Below, one piece after another: positions 23,501 to 32,681 of a stretch of 64,000 nucleotides of DNA (positions within the stretch are counted from its first letter, which is position 1; each line of letters starts with the position of its first letter). The translations under genes were made by a program, and so were the position numbers. This DNA is from Bacteroidales bacterium (GTDB lineage: Bacteria; Bacteroidota; Bacteroidia; Bacteroidales; F082), in the NCBI GenBank assembly GCA_017530365.1, contig JAFXMK010000017.1, positions 1 to 64,000 of the forward strand, read 5' to 3'. The notes under the pieces were generated by a model. The model was not told the origin of the DNA and did not search any database. It worked only from the letters and a program-made list of their open reading frames with translations.

Positions 23501-23860
23501 CGGTCCCATGCGGTCGCTCACGTCATCGCGGCTCAGTGTGGCAGTGTAGGTGAGTCGAGTAGGAGTTCCGCATTCGGGATAGGGCATCACATACACTTCG
23601 GTGTTGCCGTCATATTGTCCAGTGAAAGCCAGGTGCTTGCCGTCGGGGGAAAAACGTGCGAACATCTCGTAGCCGTCAACATCATTGGTGAGCTTGTGGG
23701 CCACACCGCCTTTGACGTCAACCTTGTAAAGGTCACCGCCGTGGGTAAACACTACGTCGTTGCCGTGGATCGTTGGGAATCGGAGCATTTTGGCTTCTTG
23801 TTGAGCGCTGACTGTCAGCCCTATGAGAAGCATAAGAGATAAGGTTAGGAGCTTTTTCAT
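20591..23860 (-). CDS. tricorn-like S41 peptidase, exported
   Basis: A 1089-residue tricorn protease homologue with a signal peptide (about 1-19). A six-bladed TolB-like propeller (FSPDGKHLAFTGQYDG, WSPDGKYIAYISDRTGED, WSADSRWIAY) is followed by a second propeller-like half, a C1 region, a PDZ domain (about residues 780-880: EVGIDVKEGDYIISIDGQS) and the S41 catalytic domain. The latter has DDRGNGGGN and the nucleophile in NKYSASDGD (Ser978). These enzymes cut short peptides; the bacterial exported form probably processes peptides in the periplasm. It starts 2 bp after the helicase stop codon, so it is in the same unit. It ends 6 bp from the convergent BtuF-like gene. Confidence 0.93.
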   Translation of the reverse strand: MKKLLTLSLMLLIGLTVSAQQEAKMLRFPTIHGNDVVFTHGGDLYKVDVKGGVAHKLTNDVDGYEMFARFSPDGKHLAFTGQYDGNTEVYVMPYPECGTPTRLTYTATLSRDDVSDRMGPNNIVMTWKDNENIVFRSRKQSWDDFVGQLFVANIEGGIAEQLPLPEGGWISYSPDGKKIAYNRVMREFRTWKYYKGGMADDVWIFDFKSKKIENITNNNAQDIFPMWVGDKVYFCSDRDRTMNLFVFDTKTKQTSKVTDYTYYDIKYPSLGDNDIVYENGGELFRYNLKDGKIYPIPVQIVDDGNSTRNKYVDCSKFINSSSIAPDGKRVAFGARGDVWTVPAKSGITRNLTQSDGVHDRNVAWSPDGKYIAYISDRTGEDEIYIQSQDGKEEAVQLTDNSDTYKMGVSWSPDSKYVTWYDKMNQLNIVEISSKKVTVVAENKTGEMRDFAWSADSRWIAYTMPSTFGVSQIHIYNVASGKDEVVTEELFNASSPTFDKNGKYLYFTSERDFRPTYSWTEWNHVYTDMTRIYLITLQKDTPSPFLTENDEVMVDGEKTESKDEPKKEAPKEVKIDFEGITHRIVVLPVNAGSYYNLNGVMDGLYYVAGGRNSGGLGFFDAKTKKCTNIGSNMGYQLTADGSKMLVRERGSYKIINAPKGPMPGGGSKEGSSGNAKDDGSLDLSQMKKWVSLKEEWTQILNEAWRQERDFFYAPNMHGVDWPAMKEKYGKLVPYCSDRYDLTYLIGEMIGEINIGHAYVGDGDRLKPERIKLGLLGAQIHRDKSGYFQIDKILKGENWNEKTRSPLTEVGIDVKEGDYIISIDGQSTKEMKDMYKALVGKANTPVLLTINGKASEGGSHDVVVKPIADENGLYYYNMVQDNIEKVNKATNGQVGYIHIPDMGVDGLNEFAKYFYPQLDKKALIIDDRGNGGGNVSPMIIERLRRELSMYDMMRNCEPETKPTKMVLGPKVLLFNKYSASDGDLFPYQFKKHKIGTTIGTRSWGGVVGIRGSLPFIDGGTLTRPEFAPFDEKGNWVIEGYGVDPDIVIDNDPAREFEGIDDQLNKAIEVILKQMKDYPEIPAIPAFPDKSK

Positions 23861-23862
23861 GG

Positions 23863-26800
23863 CTATTGAAAGTTGATGATTAATTGTTGATCTGTGTTGG
23901 AGATGGGAACCACGTTGATGTTGTCACCTAGATAAACCAAATAGGAGGAGATCTCCTTGTTGACCATCTGCCGGAGGACGGATTCGTATTGTTTCAGCTG
24001 CTTGTGGTGCTCATTGGATGAAGCACCCGTCTTGTAATCCAGCAGGATGATCTTGTCTGGAAGTTCCGCATAGCGGTCGGGTCGGATGATGCCATATTGA
24101 CGTGAGAGGATCTCGCATTCGTTTTTGATCTTGGCTTGATCGGAGAAGGCTTCATAAATCAAGGGATGGATGACCATTTGCTCGAAGAGGCCCCGGAGTA
24201 TCGAGGCGGTCTTTGAGTCAATGACTCCTGAGGTGAGGTAGGGGTCCAAAACGTGTTCAATGTCGTTGGCTTGTTGGACTTCCGACAAGGCTTGATGCAC
24301 GAACTCACCCCATTCCACTGGCTGCATCTTATTTTCTTTCGAAATCCAGAACATGCTTGGCATGGGGTCGATGCTGATCTTGTCGAACCATTCGCAGGAA
24401 GTTGATTCTTGATAAATCTCTTCCAGCTTCTCTTCGTCAGCATGGTCTTCGATCTTACGGGCATCAGGATCGCCGTATTGCGCTGGATGCTCTTTGAGGA
24501 AAGCGTTGATGGGACTGTTGTCGGTATTATTTGTTTGGTAGGAGAGGATATATAACCTTTGTCTGGCTCTTGTGAAAGCCACGTAATTGATGTTCAGGTT
24601 GTCAAGACGGACCTTCTCATGTTCTTGTTCGACGATTTGTTGGATTTGCGGACTCCATTTTGCACTGTCGTCAGTGATGGTGAACTGCACCTTGTCGATG
24701 TTCGGAATGGGATCGAATCCCAATGCTTCAGGTGTGATCCAGATGGAATGGGCTTTTCTGTTGTCGATATTATCCTCAACAAACGGATAGATAACCACAG
24801 GGAAAGCCAATCCCTTTGATTTATGGACGGTCATGATGTTGACGGCGTCGGTATTGCTGCTTATCACAGACAGGTTGTCCTTGTTCTTGTCCCAATAGTC
24901 CAAGAAACTGGTAATGCCAGTTTCATCGGAATACTGCCATTTGTACACGACATCGAGCAGGAAGTTTAGGAAGGCGTCGCCGATGGCATGAAAGCCGTAG
25001 AGCCTCATCAAAGCCGAACAGAGGTCGTAGAGACTGTACGATTTGGCCAATAATGACGGGAAGGTTCCTGGTTCCAAGCCTATTACCTCCTCCATGTCGA
25101 TCTTCCCCTTTGCAATATTGTCGGCTTTGTCGAACATACCGTCCACAGTGCCATTGAAACCTTGCTGGTGGGTGGCGTTCCAGTAATACAACAACGTGGC
25201 GATTTTGGAGCTATTGTCGTTATGGATCAGGTAGTCCAACGTGCTTATGATAAGCTGTACTTTTTCGGAGGTGCTGACCAGAATGGATTCGGCTGAAAAG
25301 ATGTCGATGCCATTGCCATTCAGATAGTCGGCTATCAGAATTCCAGTTTTGTTGGTGCGTACCAGAATGGTGATATCGCTTTTTCGGAAACCTTTCCCAA
25401 TGAGATCTTCGATCAGGTCCTTGATGCGCGAAAGCATCGCTTCATCTGATTGTTTGTCTTTTTCGAACAACTCCAACTCGACATACCCTTCTTCTTGGAA
25501 TTGGTATTGTTGCTTGATGGAGACCTGCTTGTATTCGTTCTGATCCACATAGACTTTCCGGCTCTCCTCTGGAAGGTATTTCGAACTGAAATCAAAGAAG
25601 CTGTTGTTGAATTCGACGATGTTTTTGAAAGACCTGAAATTCTTGTTTAATGCGTGGAAATCAAAGCTGTTGCAAAAGGCGTTCTCGTAATTGTCGAAGA
25701 TGGGACTATTTTCTGGCTTGTCATAGATCTTGGGAAGGTTAACGATCTGTCCGACCTCGCCGTTGCGCCAACGGTAGATGGATTGTTTTCCATCGCCTAC
25801 AATCATGTTCATGTTGTTGTTCGACAAGCTGTTCTCGACAAGTGGCATGAGGTTCTGCCATTGCAGTACGGAAGTGTCTTGAAACTCATCAATGAAGAGA
25901 TGTTGGATGCGTTCCCCAATCCGTTCATAGATGAAAGGTACAGAGAAATCATCCATGATTTGATTGATGCGCTTGTTGAACTCTGAGATGAGCACGATTT
26001 GTTCTTCGTCAATGTAGTTGTCCATCTCGGTCATGATCTTCGAGCGCAGGGTATAGAAGCTTAACAATCCGAGCTGTTTCTTGTAAAACAGATAGGAGCC
26101 GATTTGGGATTGGTATTCCTTGAAAAAGGCAACATACAATTTTTGGAATTCTCGGTTCAGATCATTTATAGCTGCTTGGCCGATGCGTTGTTGAAGTGTG
26201 CTTGAAAACCAGTCTTCCTTGCCGGCAAGCACTTTTGCTAAACTGTCGCTGACGGGGCTGTATTCCTTGTGCTGCAATTTCTTGAAGGCGGCTAAGCATG
26301 AGCTTCTTGACTTCCCTTTGAAATCGTCAGTGAATAGGCCGTTTTTATCGAGAAAAGCTGTGAAATCCTTGGTAAACTGTTGGCATCTGGCTTCGAATGG
26401 TTCGGTATTATTGATGAGAAATTTCCGTGTCTCCTCGTATTGCTCTTGGGTCTCGAAATGGTTTTTCTCGTGCTTTTGGAAGGATTCTTCGCTAAACAAT
26501 GTTTTGACAAAGTCGTGCAAGCTGTTGTCGATGCGAAGGCTTTTTCCATTGTCGAAATTCATCTTGCCGAAGTCCTCGATGACTTTTGTCAGGAAGGTGT
26601 CTGAGCTTCCGATCTGTTCCCCGATTCGTTCGGTGATGGCATCGGCTATCTCGTCTTTGTCGATGCTGACGTTGTACTTTGAGGGAAGCCCCAGGTCCTT
26701 GGCGAAAGACCTTGCGAGCTTTTGCACGAAGGCATCAATGGTGCTGACACAAAAGCTGCTGTAGTCGTGGATGATGTGCTGAAACAGCAATCTGGCATTG

Positions 26801-27090
26801 GCTTTAAGGGACTCGCGGCTGAGCTGTAATTCATCGATGAGGTCGGCTTCCATGCCTTTTGGCGCCAGGTCGGGATTGCTTTGGATGATGTCGTTGAGCT
26901 GTTGCACGATCTTCTCCTTCATCTCGTTGGCTGCCTTGTTGGTAAAGGTGATGGCGAGAATACGGCTGAAATTGTTTGTCGAAGCGCTGTCTTTCAAACA
27001 CAGCTTGAGATATTCCTTGACGATCGTGTAGGTCTTTCCTGATCCTGCCGATGCCTGATAGACTTTGAAGTTGTCAGTTGTTCGGCTCAT
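23863..27090 (-). CDS. UvrD/REP helicase-nuclease, AddA/RecB-like
   Basis: Superfamily 1 helicase of 1075 residues fused to a C-terminal PD-(D/E)XK nuclease, expected to act with a second subunit in double-strand-break end resection (AddAB/RecBCD type). Visible are motif I YQASAGSGKT (residues 11-20), motif Ia ILAITFTNKAANEMKEK, the Walker B-like LFIDEFQDTS, GDGKQSIYRWR, motif V NIMTVHKSKGLAFPVV and motif VI VAFTRARQRLYIL. The nuclease reads RPDRYAELPDKIILLDYKTG. A longer ORF begins at 27195, but the N-terminus MSRTTDNFKVYQASAGSGKT at 27090 is the natural start. It overlaps the end of tamB by 17 bp, indicating coupling. No AddB-type partner is seen in the window. Confidence 0.92.
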   Translation of the reverse strand: MSRTTDNFKVYQASAGSGKTYTIVKEYLKLCLKDSASTNNFSRILAITFTNKAANEMKEKIVQQLNDIIQSNPDLAPKGMEADLIDELQLSRESLKANARLLFQHIIHDYSSFCVSTIDAFVQKLARSFAKDLGLPSKYNVSIDKDEIADAITERIGEQIGSSDTFLTKVIEDFGKMNFDNGKSLRIDNSLHDFVKTLFSEESFQKHEKNHFETQEQYEETRKFLINNTEPFEARCQQFTKDFTAFLDKNGLFTDDFKGKSRSSCLAAFKKLQHKEYSPVSDSLAKVLAGKEDWFSSTLQQRIGQAAINDLNREFQKLYVAFFKEYQSQIGSYLFYKKQLGLLSFYTLRSKIMTEMDNYIDEEQIVLISEFNKRINQIMDDFSVPFIYERIGERIQHLFIDEFQDTSVLQWQNLMPLVENSLSNNNMNMIVGDGKQSIYRWRNGEVGQIVNLPKIYDKPENSPIFDNYENAFCNSFDFHALNKNFRSFKNIVEFNNSFFDFSSKYLPEESRKVYVDQNEYKQVSIKQQYQFQEEGYVELELFEKDKQSDEAMLSRIKDLIEDLIGKGFRKSDITILVRTNKTGILIADYLNGNGIDIFSAESILVSTSEKVQLIISTLDYLIHNDNSSKIATLLYYWNATHQQGFNGTVDGMFDKADNIAKGKIDMEEVIGLEPGTFPSLLAKSYSLYDLCSALMRLYGFHAIGDAFLNFLLDVVYKWQYSDETGITSFLDYWDKNKDNLSVISSNTDAVNIMTVHKSKGLAFPVVIYPFVEDNIDNRKAHSIWITPEALGFDPIPNIDKVQFTITDDSAKWSPQIQQIVEQEHEKVRLDNLNINYVAFTRARQRLYILSYQTNNTDNSPINAFLKEHPAQYGDPDARKIEDHADEEKLEEIYQESTSCEWFDKISIDPMPSMFWISKENKMQPVEWGEFVHQALSEVQQANDIEHVLDPYLTSGVIDSKTASILRGLFEQMVIHPLIYEAFSDQAKIKNECEILSRQYGIIRPDRYAELPDKIILLDYKTGASSNEHHKQLKQYESVLRQMVNKEISSYLVYLGDNINVVPISNTDQQLIINFQ

Positions 27091-30000
27091 TGTCGTTGGG
27101 ATTGGAGGGGTCGGAGTTTTTTTGCTGGGTAATGACGGGACGGTTGGGGAGGATGGCATTGCTGCGTTTCCTGAACAGGTCGCGCAACCTGTCAAAGCTC
27201 TTCTTGTAGGAAAGGCCTATGCCCTGAGTGTAGGGCGCCATCTTGTAGTAGGTGTATTGATAATAGATGGTGTTGTAGTTGGATCGGTTGAAGATTTGAG
27301 CACTCAATCGTCCGTCTTGGGTGATCTTATAGTCAATGTTGACGTCGCCGATGATATTGGTAGTGTTGGTGCTGTTGGTGGCGGTCGGGATGATCACGCC
27401 GAAGTTGGTCTCGATGGTCAGTCGATCGTTGAACAGCTGCTTCTTTAGGTCAACGGTCATCTCCTCGTTGCTCAGGTCATCGCCAGGCTTGTAGTTGAAG
27501 TTGATGTCGAAGTCTTGGGTGAATTGCGAGATGAAGTCGTTGAGTTGATTGGTGAAGAGGTCGTAGCTGTTGACGGAATTGCCGTAGGTAAATGAGTTCA
27601 AGACCAACAATGATACGGCTTGCATGAGCATGTTGGCTTGGTTGTTGGTGTCGATAACGTTGAAGACGGCCATTTGTAGGTCTTCTGATGCATTGGGGAG
27701 TCGTAAACCAAAGGTGATGTCGGGATTGAGCAACTTGTTTTTCAGACGCACCAGACACTCCACCTTGACGTTGCCGGAATTCATGCTGGTAGAGTCGATG
27801 AGGCCCAGAGAACTGAGGGCGACTTTGGTTTGATAGACGCCAGTGGCATTGATGATTCCGTTGGTGGGATTGCCAGTCCAGGAGATCTTGCTTCCTGGAT
27901 CTAGAATGAAATTCTTACGGATAAGGTCCTTGATGCTGAGCGAGAGACTGCCAGAGCTGATGACATAATCGCCGATGAGTGCCATGTCGTTGGTTGCAGT
28001 GGCGAGGCTGAGCTTGATATCGCCATCACCTCTGGCTTCAATGGTGCCTAGGTTATTGGGCAAGGATATATTTACCTGTGCATCGTTGTTAACATCTAGG
28101 TCCATGCCAATATGGATATTGGTGGCTTCTTTCTTCTTGACGGGCTCTTCTGCAATGGTATCCTGGCTCATCTCGGAAGCTTTCCTGTCAACAAAGGTGA
28201 TAAACTCGTGCTTCTTAACGCTGGAATTGCCTCCGATTGGGATGGTCATATCGGTTCCTTTCCTGGTTTTGGCCTTGATGTCGAGTGCCAAATTGTTGAC
28301 GGGTCCTTGGATTACCACAACGCCATTGGCGATGGCAGTGCCATAGAAAGAAGGACTCAAGCTAGCGTTGGTGGCCAGGGCCAGGAAGTTGTTGGGATAC
28401 AGTTTAAAGTCAAGATACATGTTCTTGAAGTGGTTGTGAAGGATGCTCCCTGCTACGTTTGCGGTGTTGCCGAGGGTGTCGGTAAGCGTGAGATCGCTGA
28501 ACGAAATAAGGTTGTTGGTCAGAGTGACGGTAGGACTGAAGGTGTAGAAGGTGTTCAGGAAGTTGATCTTACACCCGCCATCCTGTACTTTGAGTTTGCC
28601 GTCAATGTCGATGTTTTTGAACGATCCCTTGATATCGACGTTGCCGGAACAGTATCCCTGCAAACGTTGTGCGATCTTGCCCAAGAAAGGTGAAGCTATA
28701 GCGAGATTCAGGCTGTCGACGCCCAGCTTGAAATCAAGGTTGTCAGTTTTCCGACGTGGGTAGAAGGAACCAGAAAGGTTCAACGCTCGCTGCATCTGGT
28801 TGATGAGTCCTAGATTAACATCGATGGATTCATTGGGGTTGTTCCATTGGCTGGCGATCTCGACATCGCCGTATCTGTGGCCATCCAAACCAAAATCCAT
28901 GATGTTAAGGTTGGCAAAGATAGTCATGTTGTCTTTCAAGTCGTTGACTTGGGCATTGCCATAGATGAAGCCATCGATATCGAGGCCGAAGCCTTTGTAA
29001 ACACGGTCGAAGGTGGACAGGTTGAAGGCGTTGAAATCGACGGACAGGGTGTCTTCCTGGGTCATGGGAAGCATGCCGTCAATCTTTAGGCTTTGGTTGT
29101 TGCTGATAAGCTGGACATTTGAGAATCGGACCTTATCGTTGTTGACATCGATAAAGTTGTCGGGATGCACGGTCCAAGTGGTGTCGTTCAGCACGATGTT
29201 CGCTTGGTTGATGCTGAAATGACCGCCTCCAATCATGGGAATATATGACATGTGGACATCGGCCTTGCTGTGGTCGTCCTTGCTGATGTCGTCCCAGAAA
29301 AGATGGGCCTTGATGCTGTCGTTCTGTAGCATGGCAGTAATGCTCATGTTGTCCAAACTCAACATGGTGGGCTCTTTCTCTGTGCTGTCGCGCAAAATGA
29401 TGTTGTCCAAGCTAAGTCTTGTGATGGACCTTCTTGGGGAACTGAGGCTTTTGCATTCAATGTTGTTGATCTTGACGTCATTGATCTTCACATATTTGGA
29501 TCGTAAGGTCAGGTTCAGCGAGTTAGACCGTGAAGTGAAGGTGCCGCTCAGCGAAGTGTTGTTGGCAATGTTGATACTGGGTGCAAACATCCTGGTGAGG
29601 GGCTTGGTATCAAACACAGTCATGTTGACGATGAAGTCTTGGTCGGAAGACTTCCCGCTTTCTTCAAACTTAGCCAGTTCCTCGGACCATTGTGGGATTT
29701 CGACATAGTGCTGCACATATTGCTTGAATGCGGTGGCGATGGTGGCGAAATCCATCTTGCCTGCCATCTCGAAACGGAGAAAGTCGCAGTCGAGATTGAT
29801 GCGTTTCTGCATCAACTTGTCGTTGATGATGGAAGCGTCAAGGCTTTCCATGTTCAATTGGCCATTGCTGTTTTTAAATGAGAAGTCCTTGATGGCTAGC
29901 GTACCCTCGGCGTTGTTGAAGTTGTTGAGGCTGGTGGCGTTGGCGGTGATGGAAGCAGAAACCGAGGCGGCAGGATCGTTCTTGATGAGGTTGAGCTTGT

Positions 30001-31597
30001 GGAGGTCGGCAGAGACGATGTCGGCGTGGAAGTCGCCTCCGAGCGATTTTGGATTGCTGAAGTCGAGACTGCCGTTGAAATCCATCTTGAGTTCTTCGTC
30101 GTCAATTTTGACGAGACCATCGAATCGGTTCTTGAAAAGGTTGCCGTTCAAGTCGATTTGATTGATGTTGCTGCCGAGCAATGCTACATCAACAATGGAG
30201 CCGTTGACATCGAGATTCAAGCCGTCTGGGGTTTGTTGGGCTTTGACTTCGGCGTTCAAGTCGAGGTCGCCGATGATTTTGGATGCGTTGGCCAAGAGTC
30301 CCACATTGATTCTGTCGGCGTCCACGTGTCCTTCAAAGACGTTGTATCGCATCTCGTTCAAACGTTTCTCCAAGGTGGCGCTGACATTGCCGATAGCCGA
30401 GGTGGCGGAGAGGTCGGCATTGAACCTGTTCATGGATCCTTTGAAGTATCCTTTGATCGTGCCACGCTCCAGTGCCGACAATGACGATGGGATGGGGATG
30501 GTCTTGGAAGGAATCGGGATATGGAAATTGCTCAGGTCGTTGATGGAGTAGTCCAGCTTGTTGATGTTCAGCGTGTGCTGACCGTTTTTGAAGTCCAGTG
30601 GCTGGAGAGCCAAGTTGCCAGCAAATCGTGTCTCTTTTCCGAAGGCCAGATTCAAGTCGTCAATTTTGAAGCTTTTGGTGGGACCTTTCATCCATCCTTC
30701 AAAATGGACGGGATCGGTCATGTCATACAAGATCTTCGAGAACGGTCCCAAGTCGCTGACTTTTACGGTTGAAGGACGTATCTTGGCATCGAAGTTTACA
30801 GTGTTTACGAAGTCGCTGAAGTCCTTGAAACTGCTATACAGCATGTGAAGATCGGTGTTCAGCTTGGTGCTGCCAGTATGTACTTGCAGTCCGTCGAGAA
30901 GGATGCCGTGTTGCGATACGGTTGCCTGCGACTCCAGATGATTCAGTGTGAAACCGCTGATGTCGGATGCTGAAAGATGATGTATGAGGGCGTTGATGGA
31001 GTCTCCGATGATCACGAGGTTCTCCACGTTGAGATTGATGCTGTCCAAATCGATGTGGGCATAATCCATCTCGTGGTTTTCCGTCTTCTCTGGCTTGTCT
31101 TTATTTTGGTTCCAGAACTGAAAATCGACATTGTCCAAGATGATCCGGTCGATGCGGACTTTGGTGGTAGTCTCCTTTTCTTTCTTTTTGTCGGATGAGA
31201 ACGCGTCTATCAAGAACTGGAGATTCAGATGTTCGTCGCCCTCGTAGGTAACCAAATCGGCTTCGGCATCTTTCAGTTCTACGCTGCTCAAATGGATGTC
31301 GCCATGGATGATCTCTTCCATCAAGGGTCGTACCTTGAGCTCTCCGATATGCAATAGATTGTTGTTATTCAGGTCCTTAACGGAAAACTGATCGATATGA
31401 ATGGTAAAATTGGGGGAGATGTACAACCTGCCAATCTTGACATCGGCGCCAGTTTTGTGAGAAATGTAACCTCCTGCGATTCTGATGGTAAACTTCTGAA
31501 TGATAGGGTCTTGGATGGCCACAAAGATACTCATGATGAGCGAGATGATCACCACAATCAGCACAAGGATACTATGGATAATCTTTTTTTTAATAAT
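27074..31597 (-). CDS. tamB: TamB-like translocation/assembly module protein
   Basis: A very long protein (about 1507 residues) with an N-terminal membrane anchor (HSILVLIVVIISLIMSIFV), an AsmA-like start, long beta-taco repeats (IDLNGN, LTLTDTLGNTANVAG and similar) and a C-terminal DUF490/TamB domain ending with YKKSFDRLRDLFRKR. It bridges inner and outer membranes and helps lipid or outer-membrane-protein transport. The first ATG/GTG/TTG in frame is a GTG at 31564 inside the membrane helix. A GGAGG (31604-31608) lies 6 nt before an ATT at 31597 that would give a positively charged N-terminus, IIKKKIIHS; I therefore place the start there as a rare ATT codon. An in-frame stop lies just upstream. 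It is followed by the overlapping helicase gene. Confidence 0.82.
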   Translation of the reverse strand: MIKKKIIHSILVLIVVIISLIMSIFVAIQDPIIQKFTIRIAGGYISHKTGADVKIGRLYISPNFTIHIDQFSVKDLNNNNLLHIGELKVRPLMEEIIHGDIHLSSVELKDAEADLVTYEGDEHLNLQFLIDAFSSDKKKEKETTTKVRIDRIILDNVDFQFWNQNKDKPEKTENHEMDYAHIDLDSINLNVENLVIIGDSINALIHHLSASDISGFTLNHLESQATVSQHGILLDGLQVHTGSTKLNTDLHMLYSSFKDFSDFVNTVNFDAKIRPSTVKVSDLGPFSKILYDMTDPVHFEGWMKGPTKSFKIDDLNLAFGKETRFAGNLALQPLDFKNGQHTLNINKLDYSINDLSNFHIPIPSKTIPIPSSLSALERGTIKGYFKGSMNRFNADLSATSAIGNVSATLEKRLNEMRYNVFEGHVDADRINVGLLANASKIIGDLDLNAEVKAQQTPDGLNLDVNGSIVDVALLGSNINQIDLNGNLFKNRFDGLVKIDDEELKMDFNGSLDFSNPKSLGGDFHADIVSADLHKLNLIKNDPAASVSASITANATSLNNFNNAEGTLAIKDFSFKNSNGQLNMESLDASIINDKLMQKRINLDCDFLRFEMAGKMDFATIATAFKQYVQHYVEIPQWSEELAKFEESGKSSDQDFIVNMTVFDTKPLTRMFAPSINIANNTSLSGTFTSRSNSLNLTLRSKYVKINDVKINNIECKSLSSPRRSITRLSLDNIILRDSTEKEPTMLSLDNMSITAMLQNDSIKAHLFWDDISKDDHSKADVHMSYIPMIGGGHFSINQANIVLNDTTWTVHPDNFIDVNNDKVRFSNVQLISNNQSLKIDGMLPMTQEDTLSVDFNAFNLSTFDRVYKGFGLDIDGFIYGNAQVNDLKDNMTIFANLNIMDFGLDGHRYGDVEIASQWNNPNESIDVNLGLINQMQRALNLSGSFYPRRKTDNLDFKLGVDSLNLAIASPFLGKIAQRLQGYCSGNVDIKGSFKNIDIDGKLKVQDGGCKINFLNTFYTFSPTVTLTNNLISFSDLTLTDTLGNTANVAGSILHNHFKNMYLDFKLYPNNFLALATNASLSPSFYGTAIANGVVVIQGPVNNLALDIKAKTRKGTDMTIPIGGNSSVKKHEFITFVDRKASEMSQDTIAEEPVKKKEATNIHIGMDLDVNNDAQVNISLPNNLGTIEARGDGDIKLSLATATNDMALIGDYVISSGSLSLSIKDLIRKNFILDPGSKISWTGNPTNGIINATGVYQTKVALSSLGLIDSTSMNSGNVKVECLVRLKNKLLNPDITFGLRLPNASEDLQMAVFNVIDTNNQANMLMQAVSLLVLNSFTYGNSVNSYDLFTNQLNDFISQFTQDFDINFNYKPGDDLSNEEMTVDLKKQLFNDRLTIETNFGVIIPTATNSTNTTNIIGDVNIDYKITQDGRLSAQIFNRSNYNTIYYQYTYYKMAPYTQGIGLSYKKSFDRLRDLFRKRSNAILPNRPVITQQKNSDPSNPNDNEPNN

Positions 31598-31601
31598 TTT
31601 G
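31594..31601 (+). promoter_or_regulatory. -7 box for tsaD inside the tamB start region
   Basis: TAATTTTG on the plus strand, 19 bp before the tsaD ATG. It overlaps the proposed tamB initiation codon, because the divergent genes are only 23 bp apart. Confidence 0.45.
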
Positions 31602-31620
31602 AGCCTCCAAATTTCAGTTC

Positions 31621-32652
31621 ATGAACGAATACATTTTAGGCATCGAATCATCGTGTGACGACACTTCTGCCGCTGTTCTTCAAGGCACGTGCGTGCTTTC
31701 CAATGTCATTGCCGGACAGAAGGTTCACGAGAAATACGGGGGAGTAGTCCCCGAATTGGCCTCGCGTGCCCATCAGCAAAATATCATCCCCGTCGTTGAC
31801 ACGGCCTTAAAGGATGCAAATATAAATAAAAATCAATTATCTGCCATTGCTTTTACGCGTGGACCTGGACTTTTGGGCTCATTGCTCGTAGGGACTTCAT
31901 TTGCAAAGGCTTTCGCGCAGACTTTGAACATCCCGATGGTGGAGGTGGATCACATGAATGCGCATATTTTGGTGCATTTTGCCACCGATGCGACGCACAC
32001 CGAGGTGCCAGACTTTCCGTTTTTGTGCCTAACCGTATCAGGTGGACACACCCAAATTGTGGTGGTGAAGGACTATTTCGACATGGAAGTCATCGGCAAA
32101 ACCATCGACGATGCGGCGGGGGAAGCTTTCGACAAGACGGCCAAAATCCTGGGCTTGCCATATCCTGGAGGACCTGTCATTGACAAATTGGCCAAGATTG
32201 GCGATCCGAATGCCTTCAGTTTTGCCAAGCCTAATATCCCTGGACTGGATTACAGTTTCAGCGGATTGAAGACCAGCATTCTCTACACGGTTCGCGACAA
32301 CCTCAAGCTGAATCCCAACTTCATTGAGGAAAACAAGGAAAACCTTTGTGCATCGGTGCAGAAGACCATCATCGACATCTTGATGAACAAGTTGGTGAAG
32401 GCCAGCAAGCAAACGGGTATCAAGACGGTGGCCATCGCTGGCGGCGTGAGCGCCAATTCCGGTTTACACGATGCCATGCTGGCCATGGGAGAGAAGTATC
32501 ACTGGAAGGTCTTCATCCCTCGTCTCAGCTATAGCACCGACAACGCCGCAATGGTAGCTGTGGCAGGCTATTTCAAATACCTCAAAGGAGAGTTTGCGTC
32601 GCAAGACCTAACGCCTTACGCTCGACAAAGCTTGAGGGGAGTAGAAAGCTGA
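31621..32652 (+). CDS. tsaD: tRNA N6-adenosine threonylcarbamoyltransferase
   Basis: Essential tRNA-modifying enzyme that transfers threonylcarbamoyl from the adenylate to A37 of ANN-decoding tRNAs, working with TsaB and TsaE. The 343 residues show the Kae1/Qri7 hallmarks: ILGIESSCDDTSAAV at the N-terminus, the metal-binding His pair in VEVDHMNAHIL, LTVSGGHTQIV, TIDDAAGEAFDK, PYPGGPVID and AIAGGVSANSGL. Full length. It diverges from tamB with only 23 bp between them, and is convergent with dgt; a short heptamer repeat lies between the stop codons. Confidence 0.97.
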   Translation: MNEYILGIESSCDDTSAAVLQGTCVLSNVIAGQKVHEKYGGVVPELASRAHQQNIIPVVDTALKDANINKNQLSAIAFTRGPGLLGSLLVGTSFAKAFAQTLNIPMVEVDHMNAHILVHFATDATHTEVPDFPFLCLTVSGGHTQIVVVKDYFDMEVIGKTIDDAAGEAFDKTAKILGLPYPGGPVIDKLAKIGDPNAFSFAKPNIPGLDYSFSGLKTSILYTVRDNLKLNPNFIEENKENLCASVQKTIIDILMNKLVKASKQTGIKTVAIAGGVSANSGLHDAMLAMGEKYHWKVFIPRLSYSTDNAAMVAVAGYFKYLKGEFASQDLTPYARQSLRGVES

Positions 32653-32653
32653 A

Positions 32654-32681
32654 AACTTACTCCTCACTCCTAACTCCTAAC
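32654..32681. repeat. short ACTCCTA-type heptamer repeat between tsaD and dgt
   Basis: ACTCCTC, ACTCCTA, ACTCCTA and ACTAATC follow one another directly between the two convergent stop codons, a 7-bp-period microsatellite of the kind also seen at 40415, 48131 and 57952. Confidence 0.6.

Noticed and set aside
27090-27195. Longer start of the helicase gene at 27195
   Set aside because: The extra residues lie within the TamB coding end and have no similarity to helicase N-termini; the natural start at 27090 gives the standard motif I context.
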